A stretch of 64,000 nt of DNA from Ursus arctos (Eukaryota > Chordata > Mammalia > Carnivora > Ursidae): the NCBI RefSeq assembly GCF_023065955.2, contig NC_079873.1, positions 13,592,566 to 13,656,565 on the forward strand, in the 5' to 3' direction. The first letter of the stretch is position 1; each line of letters opens with the position of its first letter. Positions 10,336 through 22,998 of the stretch are shown here, piece by piece. The notes under the pieces were generated by a model. The model worked only from the letters and a program-made list of their open reading frames with translations. It ran no database searches and had not been told where the DNA came from. Position numbers and translations under genes: made by a program.

Positions 10336-13300
10336 TTTCCTGTACACCATGCAGTGCAGGCATACCTATAGCAAAACCCATCCATACCAGTATAGAAGTG
10401 AGGAGGAGAGTCACTAACCCAATACATTTCTGAGACGCAGGGGGTCACTATTCAGAAGAAAATCCAATGACGAAAAGGAGTCTTCACTTGGTTATACATT
10501 GGAGGGTGGGTGGCGATGAGGTGAGGGCATGGGTCAATGGAGGGAGGAAAGAAGAAGCAGACTGTCTTACACTCCCGGGCTTCTCCTTCAAGTGGGACTC
10601 AGTCACAGGTCGGAAGGAGTGAGGTAGTTTATTCTATCTCCAGTCTGCTTGGGGTACCCCTGGAATCAAACTGCCTCACCTGTCCATAGGGCAACCTCTT
10701 CTAAAAAAACAATTCTCAGGCAACCCAGAGACAGTGAAGGGAGACCAAATGTTTTGCCTGTCCTCTGGTCTTTGTTCAGGTTCGGAAAAAGAGCGGGAGC
10801 AGAAACAGACACCGACTCCCATGCACATGCCTCACTGACGGCGTGCTCTCAGGAGAAGTCAGGGGAGCAGGATAGGGCAAGGGAAAAAGATCTAAGCATG
10901 TTTGTGGTCTTAGCTAGACCCTAGTTTCAGCCTCATCTCAAGCAGGAGCAGGCATTGCACCCGAGTGGAAGCAAGGGCACTGGCCTTTTGAATCACTGAA
11001 TTAGCCCAGGGCTGCCCTTGGGGAGGGGAGCATAACCTTCTGGGCTAGGTAACTCCCGCTGACCAAGGGCCATTCCCCAGAGAAGGGATCAACTGTTGGG
11101 CGCTGTTAACAACCAATACTCATCGCATCTGGGGGATGGGATCCCAGCCCAGATAAGAGGATCTGGGTAGGGCAGCAACGGCATCCACTGTGCCCACCAC
11201 GCTCCTGATATGCTCCTGTGGGCACGCAGCGTATACAAGATTTCTGCAGGCACTTTGGCCACTGCCCTTCCCATCCAGATGCACACTGACTTGGTGGGTG
11301 GAGAGAATCCAACCGAAAGGTCATTCTTTGATTCGGAAGGAGAGGGGGTACCAAGCAGGCATCCTTCCCATGAGCTTGCCAGAGTCTAGAGACTTTCCCC
11401 ACTCATCCTTTGTTGGCCATCTACTGTTGGATTCCCCCTCTGGCTCAGTCAAAACTTAATGTTCTTGTTGAAATGTAGCCTAAGATTTTTACTTTAATGG
11501 CATTTATCATGCACAGTTCCCTTTGATGTAGGACAGCCAAAATCATGATATCTAGATTATATCTTCTGTCCTCTCTCCCCAAGTTTTATTTCTCCTCTTA
11601 GTTCAGATGTCCCCCATTCTCGCTAGACTAAAACACTTCCTTCTCCAGTCCTCTTACTACTTAACCTGAGGTCGTGGTTTCTTTGGGTGAAGAATAATGA
11701 AAAAGCAATCAGGCTGGCTTTGAGTGCTAAGGGAGTGAAAACTGGTTATGTGTCTAATTTGAGACATTCCTAAGAGTGTGCCTTTCTTTATGGTCAAGAT
11801 CGAAAGAAACTAACGGATACGAGCTTTTTTTTTTTCTTTTCTTGCCTTAGACATTAAGGATTAGTCATAGGATCATGTTGAAATTATTCAATCCAGAATA
11901 AGTGATTAACATTTAACTTTCTTAATGGGCAATTACTCAGCAGCTATGCCAGTGGGTAAATATTTACTCATCATCCATTCCAAGGAGTGAATGTTAACTT
12001 GAGTCAAACAGTTACTTGTGTTGGTTCTTTAATAATGGAAAAGTGAATTTTATGTAGTTTTAAGAGCTCCAATTTCCTGCCAAGTAAGAACTGGCTGAAG
12101 GATGTTCAGAGCTCTGGGCTGGGCTTACATTACAGATCATTTACGCACCTACTCACCCACTCTGAAACAACAACAACAACAAACACTGACGATTTGTTAC
12201 ACTCACCACTATTCATTGAAATCTGGCAGCTCCAAATCTCAGAAAGTCAAATATAATAAATCAACTCAGTGTCTCAGTCTGTAGGTCTGTCAGCCTCTGT
12301 TTACCACAAAGCGACCTGTTTCTTGTCATTATGGATGCAAGTCAGGGCACCAGCAAAGCCAAGATGCCGAACGCCTTGTTCTTTGTAATGTGCTTATAAT
12401 TTTTCTGCCTTCCAATGGGAAGGATGGCTTGGGAGAATTTGTCCAGCATGGAGGGAGTTGGCAGCTCCCAAACTCTTTGCTTATTTGTCTCCACTGTAGC
12501 CAATGGGACCAGTTCAGAGATTCTGAACAGGCTCATGTGGACACACAGAGCATATGGCCTGAAGACTCCATTTAGAGAATGATGGGCACCATCTCTGAGT
12601 TTCAGTTCAGTTCCAGCAAGTACATTTTAATCAACAGGCAGGAAACCAATTTAAAAGTTGAAACATGAGCCAAGGGTAGAGGCTGAGGGTCAGAATATGG
12701 GACTTTGATGCTAATACTTCAGGTGTGGCCCACCATGCAGACAGGACAAAGATGCCTCCACTGGGAACCACTGAGAGAGAGGGCTGGCATGTCCAGGCTT
12801 GTTGAAAGCAGTTCGGGAGTCTGGAACTTGGTGTATAAGTCCGGGCAGGCAAACTGCCGTAGCAACCACCCCAAGTCTCAGGCCTGCGCACAAATGAAAT
12901 TTATTTCTTGCTCATGTCACACTCCAAGAGGAGGGGGCCCACGTTCATGTAGACATTCAGAAACCCAAATTATGGCTTCACTGTCCCCTGGGACCTTTGA
13001 GTTCTCTGCCTCCTGAGCTACTGCACCTGTCCGGCAGATGAGGCAAAAAGAAAAAAAAAAGGCAAAGAACATGGGCAGTTTTATGGGCACATCCGTATTC
13101 CGGCCCGAGCTGCCACGTGACCCCAGAAGCATGCAAAGGAGGCTGGGAAATCTGCGGGCCCCAGACGTGAAAGGAGATGGCTTTGTGTCAGACTGGCCAG
13201 TCCGCCCCGCATGGCTTCAGGATCACGGGCCGTTCATCCACTCTTCTCGTGCGAGCATGTGGAGAAGAGCTGGGGAAAGAGCAAAAAAGAAGACAGGCAA

Positions 13301-13455
13301 GAAACGAGTTAAAAGTTAGCGGGGTCCTCCAGGGGGTTGCCAAGTCAGAGTCGATTCCCTTCTAACGGGAGATAAAAATGGCTCTCGTTTGGGTTTGTTT
13401 TGTTCAGGCACAGGCTTTAGAGGGTGAGTTCAACTTCCTAGAGCAAAGGACTAGA
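10336..13455. other. Long unique non-coding stretch
   Basis: Across about 3 kb I see no interspersed repeat and no convincing exon. A short AAC repeat occurs at 12166-12183 and a T-run at 11826-11835. The block at 11870-12070 is AT-rich with words such as 'tcttaatgggcaattactcag', which could be conserved regulatory sequence. The short open frames show no known protein family. Confidence 0.45.
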
Positions 13456-13459
13456 TGAG

Positions 13460-13880
13460 AGCGGAGAGGGCTTTGATCGAGGACCCCGCTGCTCAGACAG
13501 GAGCGGGTCGAGCCCCGCCGCGGGCACCTCATTGTGGCCACTCGGGAGGTGGCCTGTGAAGGGAGGCTGCTCCGCTCCTCGTTCACTCGGGACGTGCCGG
13601 GAAGAGCAGCCTCGACTGAGAGAGGGTGCCGGCACGGGCACCGGCGCATTTCTGGAAGGGCAGGACGCTCTCGGTGCTGTTGCTTTTCTCTTCCTGCCTG
13701 TGAAGGCAGCCGCGGCCCCGTCGGCTGTGTTCGGAGGAGAGGCGTGATGGAAGGGAAGGTTCTGGCAGGGAGCTGGAGGAGAGGCAAGGGCCCGGGGCCT
13801 GCCCTAGCCAGCAGGTAGCGTCGGGGCCTCGAGCCTGGCGCGGCGCCTGCTGCGGCTCCTGACTGAATGGCGCTCTCCTC
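13460..13880. promoter_or_regulatory. CpG-dense patch (candidate CpG island)
   Basis: CpG dinucleotides are unusually frequent for mammalian DNA. By eye I count about 21 in the roughly 225 bases from 13460, and CpG stays dense to about 13860 ('gcagccgcggccccgtcggc', 'ctggcgcggcgcctgctgcgg'). No known exon lies beside it. Overlapping open frames on both strands (such as the 201-codon minus frame at 13404-14009) are expected in CpG-rich DNA and carry no recognised domain. It could be an orphan CpG island, an alternative promoter or a non-coding RNA start. Confidence 0.5.
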
Positions 13881-14184
13881 CCCAGCAATTCCCACAGGCC
13901 CTCTGGGCGGACTCTTTTGTGGCAGTTTCTGGCAGTCCCAAATGTGGCTCGTTGTCAAGCCTCTGGACCGGTGCCCAGGAGCCTGCTGGAAGTCCAGACT
14001 CCCAGTCAAGAATTAATTGGCCAAGCGCCAAGATAATATTTTCCCTCATAATCAAGAACTCTGCCTAGGAAATAAGTTCACCCCTTTCTTACTTTCTCAA
14101 GTCTTCTCCAGTCTCCTTGTGAGTAGCCATTATGAAAAGACTTTTTTTTAAGTGCACCCCCACAAAAAATGGTTTTATTTAATT

Positions 14185-14425
14185 AGCAAACATGTCTAGG
14201 GTACTTACCCTGAGCCTTATGCTGTCCTGAGAGGTGTACAGATATTAACTATTTGATCTTCACAACAACCCCCTGACATAGGTACCATTATTATCCCCAC
14301 TTTACAGATGAGGACGTAGGTGTAAAAAAGGTTTAATGACTTCCCCGGGTCAGGCGGTTTATAGGTGGTAACCCTGGCATTTAAAGCAAGGCCGTCCAGT
14401 TCCAAAGTCTGTGTTGTAACTCCAG
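14185..14425 (-). repeat. MIR SINE, long copy
   Basis: Antisense MIR signatures appear in order: 'gatcttcacaacaaccccctg', 'ggtaccattattatcccc', 'actttacagatgagg', 'atgacttccccgggtcaggc' and 'caaggccgtccagttccaa'. Confidence 0.85.
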
Positions 14426-14467
14426 GAGGCTGACTCGTTTTACATTCTTTTCCGAGTTAAATCATGG

Positions 14468-15105
14468 GTTGCTTTTGTAAAATGGCATAAGATACATCCA
14501 TACAGAAAAACGCACAGATCTTAGGTATACAGCTCGATGAATTTTCACAAACTGAACACACCCAAGTACTCAGAACCCTGCCCCAAACAGCACATCACCG
14601 GTCCCAGAAAAGTCCTTCCACCTCTGCCCCCAACTTTTACCCTTCTCCAGACTTTGCTTGTCATGGATTAGTTTGAACTGTTTACAGATAGAATCACACA
14701 GTATACTATCTTTTCTGTTTCCTTTCTTTCCCTCTGCATTACCTTTGTGGTTGGGTATAGTTCAAATGCATTTCTTTTCACTGCTGTATAATATTTCAGT
14801 ATGGGAACATATCACAATTGATTTATGCATTTTTTATCGATGGACATTTTGCTAATATCCCGTTTGAGATGATATAACTAGTGCTGCTATGTACGCATCT
14901 TCCGGTGAATTCAGGGACGTATTTCTGTTGGGCATATACCCAGAGGTGCAAAATCATAGCGAATACAAGTGGGCGTACCAATTTACAATCTCATCAGCAG
15001 TGTGGGAGAGTTCCTGTCGCACCTCACTCTTGCTACCACTTGGAATTTTCTGTCTTCATTTTAAGCCATTCTGGTGGGCGGAATGTATCACACTTAAAAT
15101 AGACT
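14468..15105 (-). repeat. Old L1M LINE 3' region
   Basis: Antisense L1 wording includes 'cagctcgatgaattttcacaaactgaacaca', 'tctgcccccaacttttacccttctcc', 'cactgctgtataatatttcagtatg', 'gggcatatacccagaggtg' and 'ccattctggtgggcggaatgt'. These correspond to the ORF2 C-terminal part and 3' UTR of an ancient L1. Multiple stops and indels show it is dead. Confidence 0.75.
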
Positions 15106-15285
15106 ATTTATAAAAGAGTTTTAGACTTACAGAAAAATGGAGACGATAGTACAGTGAGCCCCCATACACCCCGCACCCAGTTTTCCCTGGTATTAATACT
15201 TTACGTTAGTATGGTACCTTGTTATAATTAGTGACCCAATATTGACATGTTTTCATTTGTGTAATGTTTGTTAATTAGCAAACAC
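15106..15285 (-). repeat. Second L1M-type fragment
   Basis: 'acagaaaaatggagacgatagtacag', 'cagttttccctggtattaatac' and 'ttagtatggtaccttgttataattagtgac' are typical of another old L1 3' region. The join to the neighbouring L1M piece is abrupt, so the two may be separate insertions. Strand is inferred from the usual orientation of these motifs and is less sure. Confidence 0.5.
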
Positions 15286-15486
15286 ACAGGAGAAATGAGT
15301 GAGTGTTGGCATCTTCTCCCCTTGTCACATTGAGGGCTGTCAAGTAACAGTTTCACAGTTAGATGATTCACATGGACCAGGGGTAGGTGAGTGACTCCAG
15401 TGTGGTCTTTGCTTAATAAAGGCAAACCCACCAGTTGATGCGGGGAAGTCGTGACGGTGTAAACCTTTGTGATCGTCATTGTCGAT

Positions 15487-15668
15487 CAGGGATTCTCCAG
15501 ACATGGCCCCAAGCAGGATACGAGGCTCCTGCTAAAATGTCAGTTCTTGGGCCCCATCTCACACGAAGAATCAAAACCTCTGGGGATGGAGGCCGAGAAT
15601 GCGCCTTTTGAGGAAGGAACTTTAGGTGGTTCTGATGCACCTGATAACCTGTGTTCTAGACACTGAAA
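15487..15668 (+). repeat. MER20-type hAT DNA transposon relic
   Basis: It starts near an 'agggattctccagacatggccc' head, continues 'ttcttgggccccatctcac', 'gaatcaaaacctctgggg' and ends 'ggtggttctgatgcacctg'. The order matches MER20, a short non-autonomous hAT-Charlie element of placental mammals. Confidence 0.75.
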
Positions 15669-17510
15669 AACATCCCAGTAAATAGTGCCTGGGATATTTC
15701 AAATCCAGGAGGCATTACATTTTCTGGGCTGGGCATCTAGTGCTGACATTCACTGAGTTCACGTTGTACTTCTTTTAATACAATAAAAGCTCACGGGCAA
15801 AAAAGCGGCCCATTAATACCAGAACCCAAAGAAGGATGACTCTCGAGTTAGGTTTCCCAAGACCTTGACTAAAAAAGATTACACTGGAAAACATAAATGA
15901 TGTGGCTGGTCCCCAGTGGGTAAGGAAGCTGAGACAGAGAGAGAGTTAGGGCTGTTGGTCCCCTTGGAATCTCAAGAGGAACTTTAATGTCAAAGAGGGT
16001 GTGGAGGACAGCAGGAAGAGATCAGTGTGTAAAATGTTCCAATGGCGAATTCCAGAAAAGCAGCAGTCGGAGCTAAATGGGACAAAAGACAATACACATT
16101 AATTTAAGACGACGTCGTCAATTTAGTGGCATGTTTATTGAAATAGCCCTTCATGTTCTAAAAAAAGCACTGGGGTACAGACCTCTGAATCCCTGCAGGA
16201 AACTACAAATTCCTGGGAGGGAACAGCAGGGCTAGTCCTGACTTTAATAACAAAAGGCAATTATTTTTAGTATTTTCCAGTAATCTCAGCTGTCTGGTAT
16301 TGTCAGACTCTATTCATGGACAGCTGGAATTCAGAGAGTGAATCGAATGAATGAGGAGGGGAGGAGGGAGGAAGAGAAGGAGGCAGGCATAAAAGAGGGA
16401 AAGAGACAGAAGAGAGAAAGAATGAGAACATGAGTGGGAGCTTACAAGCTTTTTCACTCTGGTATATTATCTGGCATGATGGGCCCCCAGGCAAAAGTGC
16501 CAGTCATGTAATAGTAAATGCCAAGATCAAGCCTCCAGGAACAAATATAAAGGGACTCTAAAACAAGCAATTTGTCAGGCCGGTTTTGGGGTACAGGGAA
16601 GTGCACAGAAACTAGAGAGAAAGTAGGTCATGGGTGGATTCTGGTGGAGACACCTGGGAAGCCACCGTGGGCGCTAGTGTTGTAACTAATTAAGAGGCAG
16701 TGACACCGTGGCAGCTGGTGGTGTTGGACGGGATGGCAGTGGCAGGTCATGGAGGAGCCGAATTGATTTTTTAATTTCTTTAATTTTAATTAATGGAATT
16801 AATTTTTGAAAGCCGCTCGGAAAACCCAAACTCGTAGACTCAGCGGATCTGCTGGCTGAATCACGTGGGGAGGCAGAGAAATGGGCTCCCTGTCTCTTGC
16901 CAGTTCTGTTGGGAAAATCATAGAGCAGCAGGAGGGTTGTCAAATGGGAGGCTGGCTCTGCGGAGCACGTGTCGGTCATGGCCGGCCGGGGGGGGGCCCG
17001 GCGGGGTACAGCGCAATCTTCCAGGTACAGGCAAGAAAAGCAACATCCGTCCCGTCTCAAAGGAGAGAGTAAACACAGAACAGAAGCGCCGAAAGGCCCC
17101 GGGCACGGCAGGATTGTTCACAACAGGCAGCTTACACATCTTGAATCGAGATAAATGGGTTTGATGATGGAAAAGAGCACTTGTCCTAAACATTACATAA
17201 TTACTGGATGCGGAAGGAGAACGTGGTCTAGAGCTTCAAAAGATGTTTCTGCACTCAGAAAATCTTGCTGCTCGAAAAGCTCATTCACGTTGGCCTGGAC
17301 AGCAGCAGCCTCCCTTGGATTTTTAAGTGGCCTAAGGAGCATTGTCCCCAAATGATAACTTCAGAAACACTTCAGCCTACGAGGAACACAACTACTTGGT
17401 TGTTAAGGGTTTGCTAAGGGTTTGCTCTTAACTGGTACTTCAGCTGACCTCACCCTCATATTCTGGGAAACGAGCGACAAGCTGCAAGCTCCTTTTCGCA
17501 CCGTGAGAGA
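15669..17510. other. Unique stretch with a GA-rich tract
   Basis: No exon was recognised. A purine-rich (GA/GGA/GAA) tract spans about 16335-16430. An AT-rich, homeodomain-like run 'tttaattttaattaatgg' lies at about 16775-16800. The G-run at 16986-16996 is part of a short GC-rich spot. The open frames at 16686-17193 overlap in all directions and show no family. Confidence 0.4.
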
Positions 17511-17514
17511 GATT

Positions 17515-17618
17515 GGCCTCCTTTACATAAGAGGAGATTTAAACTCAGAGGCGTTAAGTCACTGTCTAAAGTCACAAAGCTTATTAAAGAACCCAAATCG
17601 AGTTTCCAACTGCTGTTA
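17515..17618 (-). repeat. MIR SINE fragment
   Basis: 'taagaggagatttaaactcag', 'gttaagtcactgtctaaagtcacaaag' and 'agtttccaactg' look like a diverged antisense MIR core. Confidence 0.5.
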
Positions 17619-17804
17619 CTTAACCTTGAGTGTTCCTTTCCATCGGTCCTCTTATAAAGTGGACTCTAACCTGCAAATGTGAGGCGTCCCTAAGGGCCAG
17701 CGCGAACACGGGCCAGAAGCCCAGGTCCTCCTGGGCAGCTTCGAGCTGTTGGCTAAGACAGCAAGCACAATTCCTTTCTCTAAACAATGCAAGCTGGGAT
17801 ATAT

Positions 17805-17871
17805 TCTCTCTCTCTCTCTCTCTCTCTCTTCCTCTCCCCCCACACACGACATATACACACACATACACACA
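17805..17871. repeat. (TC)n then CA-rich microsatellite
   Basis: A pure TC tract (17805-17829) is followed by a C-rich spacer and two CA-rich runs. The open frames on both strands (17620-18028) are driven by this low-complexity sequence. Confidence 0.95.
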
Positions 17872-19889
17872 ACCAGGGAATCTGACCTATGTGATTCTCA
17901 AGGGGTTCCTTGGCGCACTGAGAGATAAGATGAGAAATCATTTGAAAGTCTTCCCAAGGAAAGCATTCCGAATACCTGGCATCGGTAACCCAGGGAAGGG
18001 ATGAAGAGTCAACGGCTTCCTTCCACACAGGCCCCTGGTGTTCAGTAGCAACTACAGATGCCTGCTGGCACTCATCAGAAAGGGCGTTAAGTAGGCTTCT
18101 GAGGAAGGTGCCCTCAGATGCTCACCGGGACGTGGCCCGATGCAACTCTAAGAAAGTAGGCTCTGGAAGGTGCCCGTGAGAGGCCCCTAGAGCAAGGCAG
18201 TGTGTTGGCTGCAGACGGAAGAGATCTCCCGGTGAGGTGGCTGTGGCCTTCTGTGGGAAGCATCCAGAGTGGCCCAGCGTGGCTGCTGCAAGTTCCTTGC
18301 CGCTTGCCTGAGCAAGTCAACTTTTCCTTCTCTCTCTGAGCACAGTGTTCAAGGAAAGTTCTAAGGCAGAGGAAAATCCCTTACACTTCTTTAAGTGGGG
18401 TTTCTTCTGTGTGGGGGGTCCCTTAGAACATAAGGCTACTTGGCGACAGTCCAGTGAGCATTAGCATGATAAACTGACGACACTTCCCATTTTCAGTCTC
18501 CTCTTCGTTTGTGCACACACACTCACACCTCTTTCCAAGGAATTTCAGCAGCCACGCTTTCAGGCTTGGGGGTTTAAGTCAAGATAAACTACTTTCCTTC
18601 TTTCTGAAGAGCAGGATTCAGGAACTATGTCGGCCCCACGCCAGAACTGTCTCAGACATAACATGCTGGCTTCATTCGGGGACACTGAATTGATACTTGT
18701 AACCATTTCAAACTTTTCTCGAAGATATTTTGGAGCTTGGAAAATAGAACAAAAGGAATTTGAATTCTTTTTTTCTCTTTCCAGCTTCTCACGAATGCCT
18801 GCCAAACCTAGTATATGGTTAGACATGTATTCAGTCATCCACATTGCCATTATTCATGGTTCAAGCAAAGAACATAATAAAATATAGTTATAAGTGCTAA
18901 AAGATGTTTCTGTGACCACACTGTGGCTCAATACCATCCTAATGGTACTGCTCCAGTGGCCGAGTCACGAAGCCTCTTTAGTCTTCACTCTGATGGACAC
19001 CCAAGGCTAGAGTGGTGGTAACAGAGGGGCACCTAGTGAATGAGTTACTAGAACTTTCTTTGCCCAAGTACCTGGGTGGGACTCATGGCCCAAGAGGAAA
19101 AGAAATTGGCTTGGTTTCAATGACCTTTCACTGAAGACTAGACTCCTTGAGGGCCACGAATTTGCCTCTTCAAGGACCTATTATCACCACCCCACAACAT
19201 CATACTCTGGGGCCTTAAGAACATCACTTAGGCAATATTTGTGAACTGATAATGAGGTATTGTTAATATTATTTTTAATAATAGAGTTAAAAGCTATTGA
19301 TCGACTTAATAGTAGTGTACAAATGAAAGGTAAGATTTTATGTGCGTACAAATACATGTTAATAAAGACATCTCCAGATATGAGATATTTCTATCAAATG
19401 GGAGACAAGTTAAGGGTGCACTGCTTTAGTAAAACGTTTCCCAAACTGTGTGGGCTCCTCGGGATATGGTAGGTCACACATATACGTTTCTGTGGTCAAA
19501 AAGGTTTGAGAAAACTGCATGAGGGTTTTTTATATGCAAATGGATTTTTTGGTTTTTTTGTTTTTGTTTTTGTTTCTCTTTACTACAGAACCTATCAGAG
19601 CCTTTGATATCCTAAAGGACGTTGTGATTCTCTAAAAGAGGATTAAGCATGAAGTATTTCTCAAATTCATTTGACCATAGAGCTCTCTTAACACATTTGG
19701 GTGTTGGATTCCATGAGACATATTTCAGGAGATGCTGTTTTAGAAAGCAATTTTCTGTAAGACTGATCCTTTATAGTTCAGGCAGGCCATGCCTCTAGCA
19801 ATAAAGAATTTCTGGGGCTTCTTAGTGGGATGAAGAGGGGAAGGAGTTGGGGAGAGAGGATGATCAGATATCTGAATAAGCAAGCAAGG
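17872..19889. other. Unique non-coding stretch
   Basis: About 2 kb with no interspersed repeat recognised. A T/G-rich run with 'gtttttgttttt' units spans 19544-19580. The open frames at 18560-18887 on the two strands are mirror shadows. Confidence 0.45.
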
Positions 19890-19998
19890 TCTTGAACTCC
19901 TCGAGGCCAGAAACTCCATGAAGACCCCTTGAGGTCGCTCTCAGCAGCACGCAGCACACGTGTTTGACACCTGATTATTAAGGTGAACGGATGAATGA
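19890..19998 (+). repeat. L2 LINE 3' end
   Basis: 'ttgaactcctcgaggccagaaact' and 'cacgcagcacacgtg...gaacggatgaatgaacg' follow the L2 3'-UTR order (gaactccttgagggcagg ... tgaatgaatg). Confidence 0.55.
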
Positions 19999-22078
19999 AC
20001 GCTTTCTCCGAGCTTGGGTTAAGCCAAGCCCCAGCTGTTCCTGATTATCCTTTGACTCAGGGTCAGAGAAGAATTTAAAATTCGTGTGGAAGATTTGGGA
20101 TCCCTTATACTAGGTAGATGATGAAATCAGGTGAAGAAATATGGAAACTGGCTCACCTTGGGTGTCCCAGAACTGTTAGGCCCACCCCAGTAAAATCCTC
20201 GAGAGCAGTGTTGGTCAGGGTGGGAGGTGCCTGGTGCCTCCCCACTTTGACTTGATGAAAGCGTGTCTGGTTACATTTTGAGGCGGGCTCTGAGGGCAGC
20301 ACAGGGGTATTCTCTCCACAACTACGTGGGTATGTCCAGGCACTGGTTCTTAGATGCAGACCCCGACATGGCAGTATGTCAGTTGTAAGCTCAAGTTGTA
20401 AGCCTTGAGTACTTTGTTATTAATGACAGGCATTTGGGAACGATTTACTTTTAAATATAAATTAGGGTGGATTTCGGGCTGCAGCTAACCTCCCATTTCC
20501 ATATGCTTTCTTGACTGAGAAAGAAAACAGCTTGCTTACTGGGAACTGTGTGTGCAGGCACAATCAGTTCTGTGTATCTTATTGGAACACAAACAATGAG
20601 GATGCTGTGCCAGAAGTTATCTTCCAAGCAGATGCCTAACTAGCAAACTGGGTAAAAAGCCTGTCCAAGAACCCCTAAGTGCAGGTCAATGAGTAGCTTG
20701 GTTAACTTAGATTTCCTTTCTTTTTTGGGGGTTCCTAATGTTTTCTCAGGAGTATGGATCATGATGCTTTCTCACCATCGGTCAGCCATCATGACCTCTA
20801 CAGTCTGGAAGTCCTAAAGACCTCTTGGCCTTTCCCTCACACAATTAGCCCTAACCCCACTCCTAGTCATTCATTGCCAAGAAAGCCCTATTCCCCTTAG
20901 GGTTTGCAATGGCCACCTTTGCCTTCAGGCCTGGGTTGGCACCTAGCTTCTCTGCATTCCATCCTGTCCCTGTGTCTAATCAGCAGGGACTGGCAGGCCT
21001 CCTTCCGTGGAAGAGTTTGTCACTGTGGGTATGTGGGTAAAGGGTTAACATAACCCCTTCCCCTTCTCTGTGGAAATCTGTCCTTGTGTTCATTTTCAGC
21101 TCTGTTGCCCTGGAAACCTGGTGGAGGTGGAATGTCAGCTGTGTTACCAGGCGATATTGCTTATAGTAAAAATGACCCAATTGTTAAATTGCTTCTGGTG
21201 CAGCAGGATCGTAAATGAGTCTAAATACCTGGCAGGAAGCCACAGCTTTGGGCTTCCCTGAGTGCGGGGCTCTTGGTTCTGGCATGTCCCTTATGGGGCG
21301 CCTGGAAACTCTAGTTGCTTACAAGAAATATTAGCTCCTATGGGGCCGGGGACTTCCAAGCCAAGATGGGCCCTGTACTCTCCGATGTGTGTCGGTTTGC
21401 ACCTGAGCTGCCACTTAGGGGGTCCCTGGACAGCATGGGGGCTCTTATAAGGACCCCCACAGGGGCGGGATGCTTGAAGCTGCCCTGCTGGCCCGGGGTG
21501 GTTCCGAGCTAGTTTCCTTCTGAGTAGACTGACATCAGTGGCGGCCGGCGGTAGCGTTGGGAGTCAAAATGTTTTGTTGAACCGATCGCGCCCCGGAGAG
21601 ACATGAGAGTCACGATGGCGTGGGCATGTTCTCCAGACTTCGCGGAGCTGCCGTGACATGCTGTCTTACCGGCCGACTTTGGCACGCGTGCTGGTCTGGC
21701 TTTTCAAAGCTCGGTTCCCAGAGAGCCATTTCTGTCATTGGAAGATAGGCAAAGCCCACTTTCATTAAAAACAATCCTGTTGGTTTATCTTCCATGAACA
21801 AAAGCGACCAGTTGGAGGGGCCAAAAAGGATTTCCACTCTCAGTTTTTCTAAAAGTTTTATGTCTCCTGTTTATGGGGTTGTTCCTTCTGCTTCTAAATC
21901 TCTCACATTCCTCGCACTCCCAGAAGCCTCCTGACCTACGTGTTTCAGGTGGCTGGAGCACATTGTCAGCATTGCATTTTATTCAGCGTGACCAGCTCTG
22001 CTGCTACCTGTGGGGTCGCTGGGAGCAGTTCATACCGAGGCTCCTCCTCCAGCAGGATGGGCTTGGCAGGACGAGTTC
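19999..22078. other. Unique non-coding stretch
   Basis: About 2 kb without a recognised repeat or exon. The AT-rich piece at about 20400-20480 and the moderately CpG-bearing piece at 21535-21690 ('cggccggcggtagcgttggg', 'accgatcgcgccccgg') stand out slightly. Confidence 0.45.
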
Positions 22079-22262
22079 AGTGGCTATTTATTGAGTGCTT
22101 GTTATGAGCCCACAGCAGCTCCAAGTGCTTATTTATTATCTTCATTTTACAGAGGAGAAACTGAGGCACAGAGCAGAGTAGATGATTTCCCTGGGGCCAC
22201 AGAGCTCGCAAGTGACAGAGCCAGTGTTCAGACCCCGAGAGTTGAGTTTTCTACCTGTAGGG
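22079..22262 (-). repeat. MIR SINE relic
   Basis: Antisense order: 'ctatttattgagtgcttgttatg', 'attttacagaggagaaactgagg', 'gatttccctggggccacagagc' and 'agtgacagagccagtgttcag'. Confidence 0.85.
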
Positions 22263-22444
22263 TAAGCTGCCCCTCTGAGTCTCATAACGGAGACAGAATT
22301 TTGCCCAGCCTCAGGGAGCTGAGGGCTGCGGCTGTTGGAGAGTGTCCCTGATGGGCTTGGTGGGTCCAGAGAACAGCTACCTACCAACCGACCAACAAGG
22401 GGAGGGCGTTGTAGTTCTCTAGAAGCCTTGTAGAAGAAAATGGA

Positions 22445-22575
22445 GACACTGCACCCCATTGGGATCACTCATCCACCAAGCACTTGCTAAGCACCAGCTC
22501 GTAAGCAGTGAGGTGGCTGTGAAGGATACAGCAGTGAACCAAAGGGCCCCAGCTCCCTGCCTGTGAGGAGTTTCC
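22445..22575 (-). repeat. L2 LINE 3' fragment
   Basis: 'actcatccaccaagcacttgc', 'aggatacagcagtgaacc' and 'ccccagctccctgcctgtgagg' are the antisense of the L2 3' end. Confidence 0.6.
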
Positions 22576-22827
22576 ATCATGGTGTACATCCTGATCAGAT
22601 TCTCCTGTCCACAAATACGAGGAAGAGCAGAATCGAGGATAGGAAAATAAATAGAAAAGCAAGGAAAGAGGTGGAAGAAGAAATGTTCCAGTACTTTGTT
22701 AGTCCCCTGATAAGGAATTTTCTGTTTCCCAGCATGACTCTGCCCCACCCCCACCCCCTGGGCCAAAGTCACACCACTGATAATACTGCCCCATAGAACT
22801 TTCTGTGATGATGGAAATGTTCTATGT

Positions 22828-22998
22828 CTGTGCTGTTCAATAGGGTAGCCCCTAGCTGTATGTGGCTATTGAGCACTTGAAATGTTGCTAGTGTGACTAA
22901 GGAACTGAATTTAAGTTGTATTTAATTTTAATTAAAATTTAATTAGAAGTGGCCACATGTGACGAATGGCTCCTGAAGTGGACTACACAGCCCTAGAA
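22828..22998. repeat. hAT-Charlie MITE, reverse copy of a family seen three times here
   Basis: One end reads 'gtgctgttcaatagggtagcc' followed by 'tagctgtatgtggctattgagc'; the interior is AT-rich and the far end is 'gtggccacatgtgac...cagccctag'. These are the inverted termini of a short non-autonomous hAT element. Related copies lie at 30632-31140 and 38626-38868, opposite in orientation to this one. Confidence 0.65.

Noticed and set aside
13404..14009. 201-codon minus-strand ORF
   Set aside because: GC-rich patch with equally open competing frames; no known protein family.
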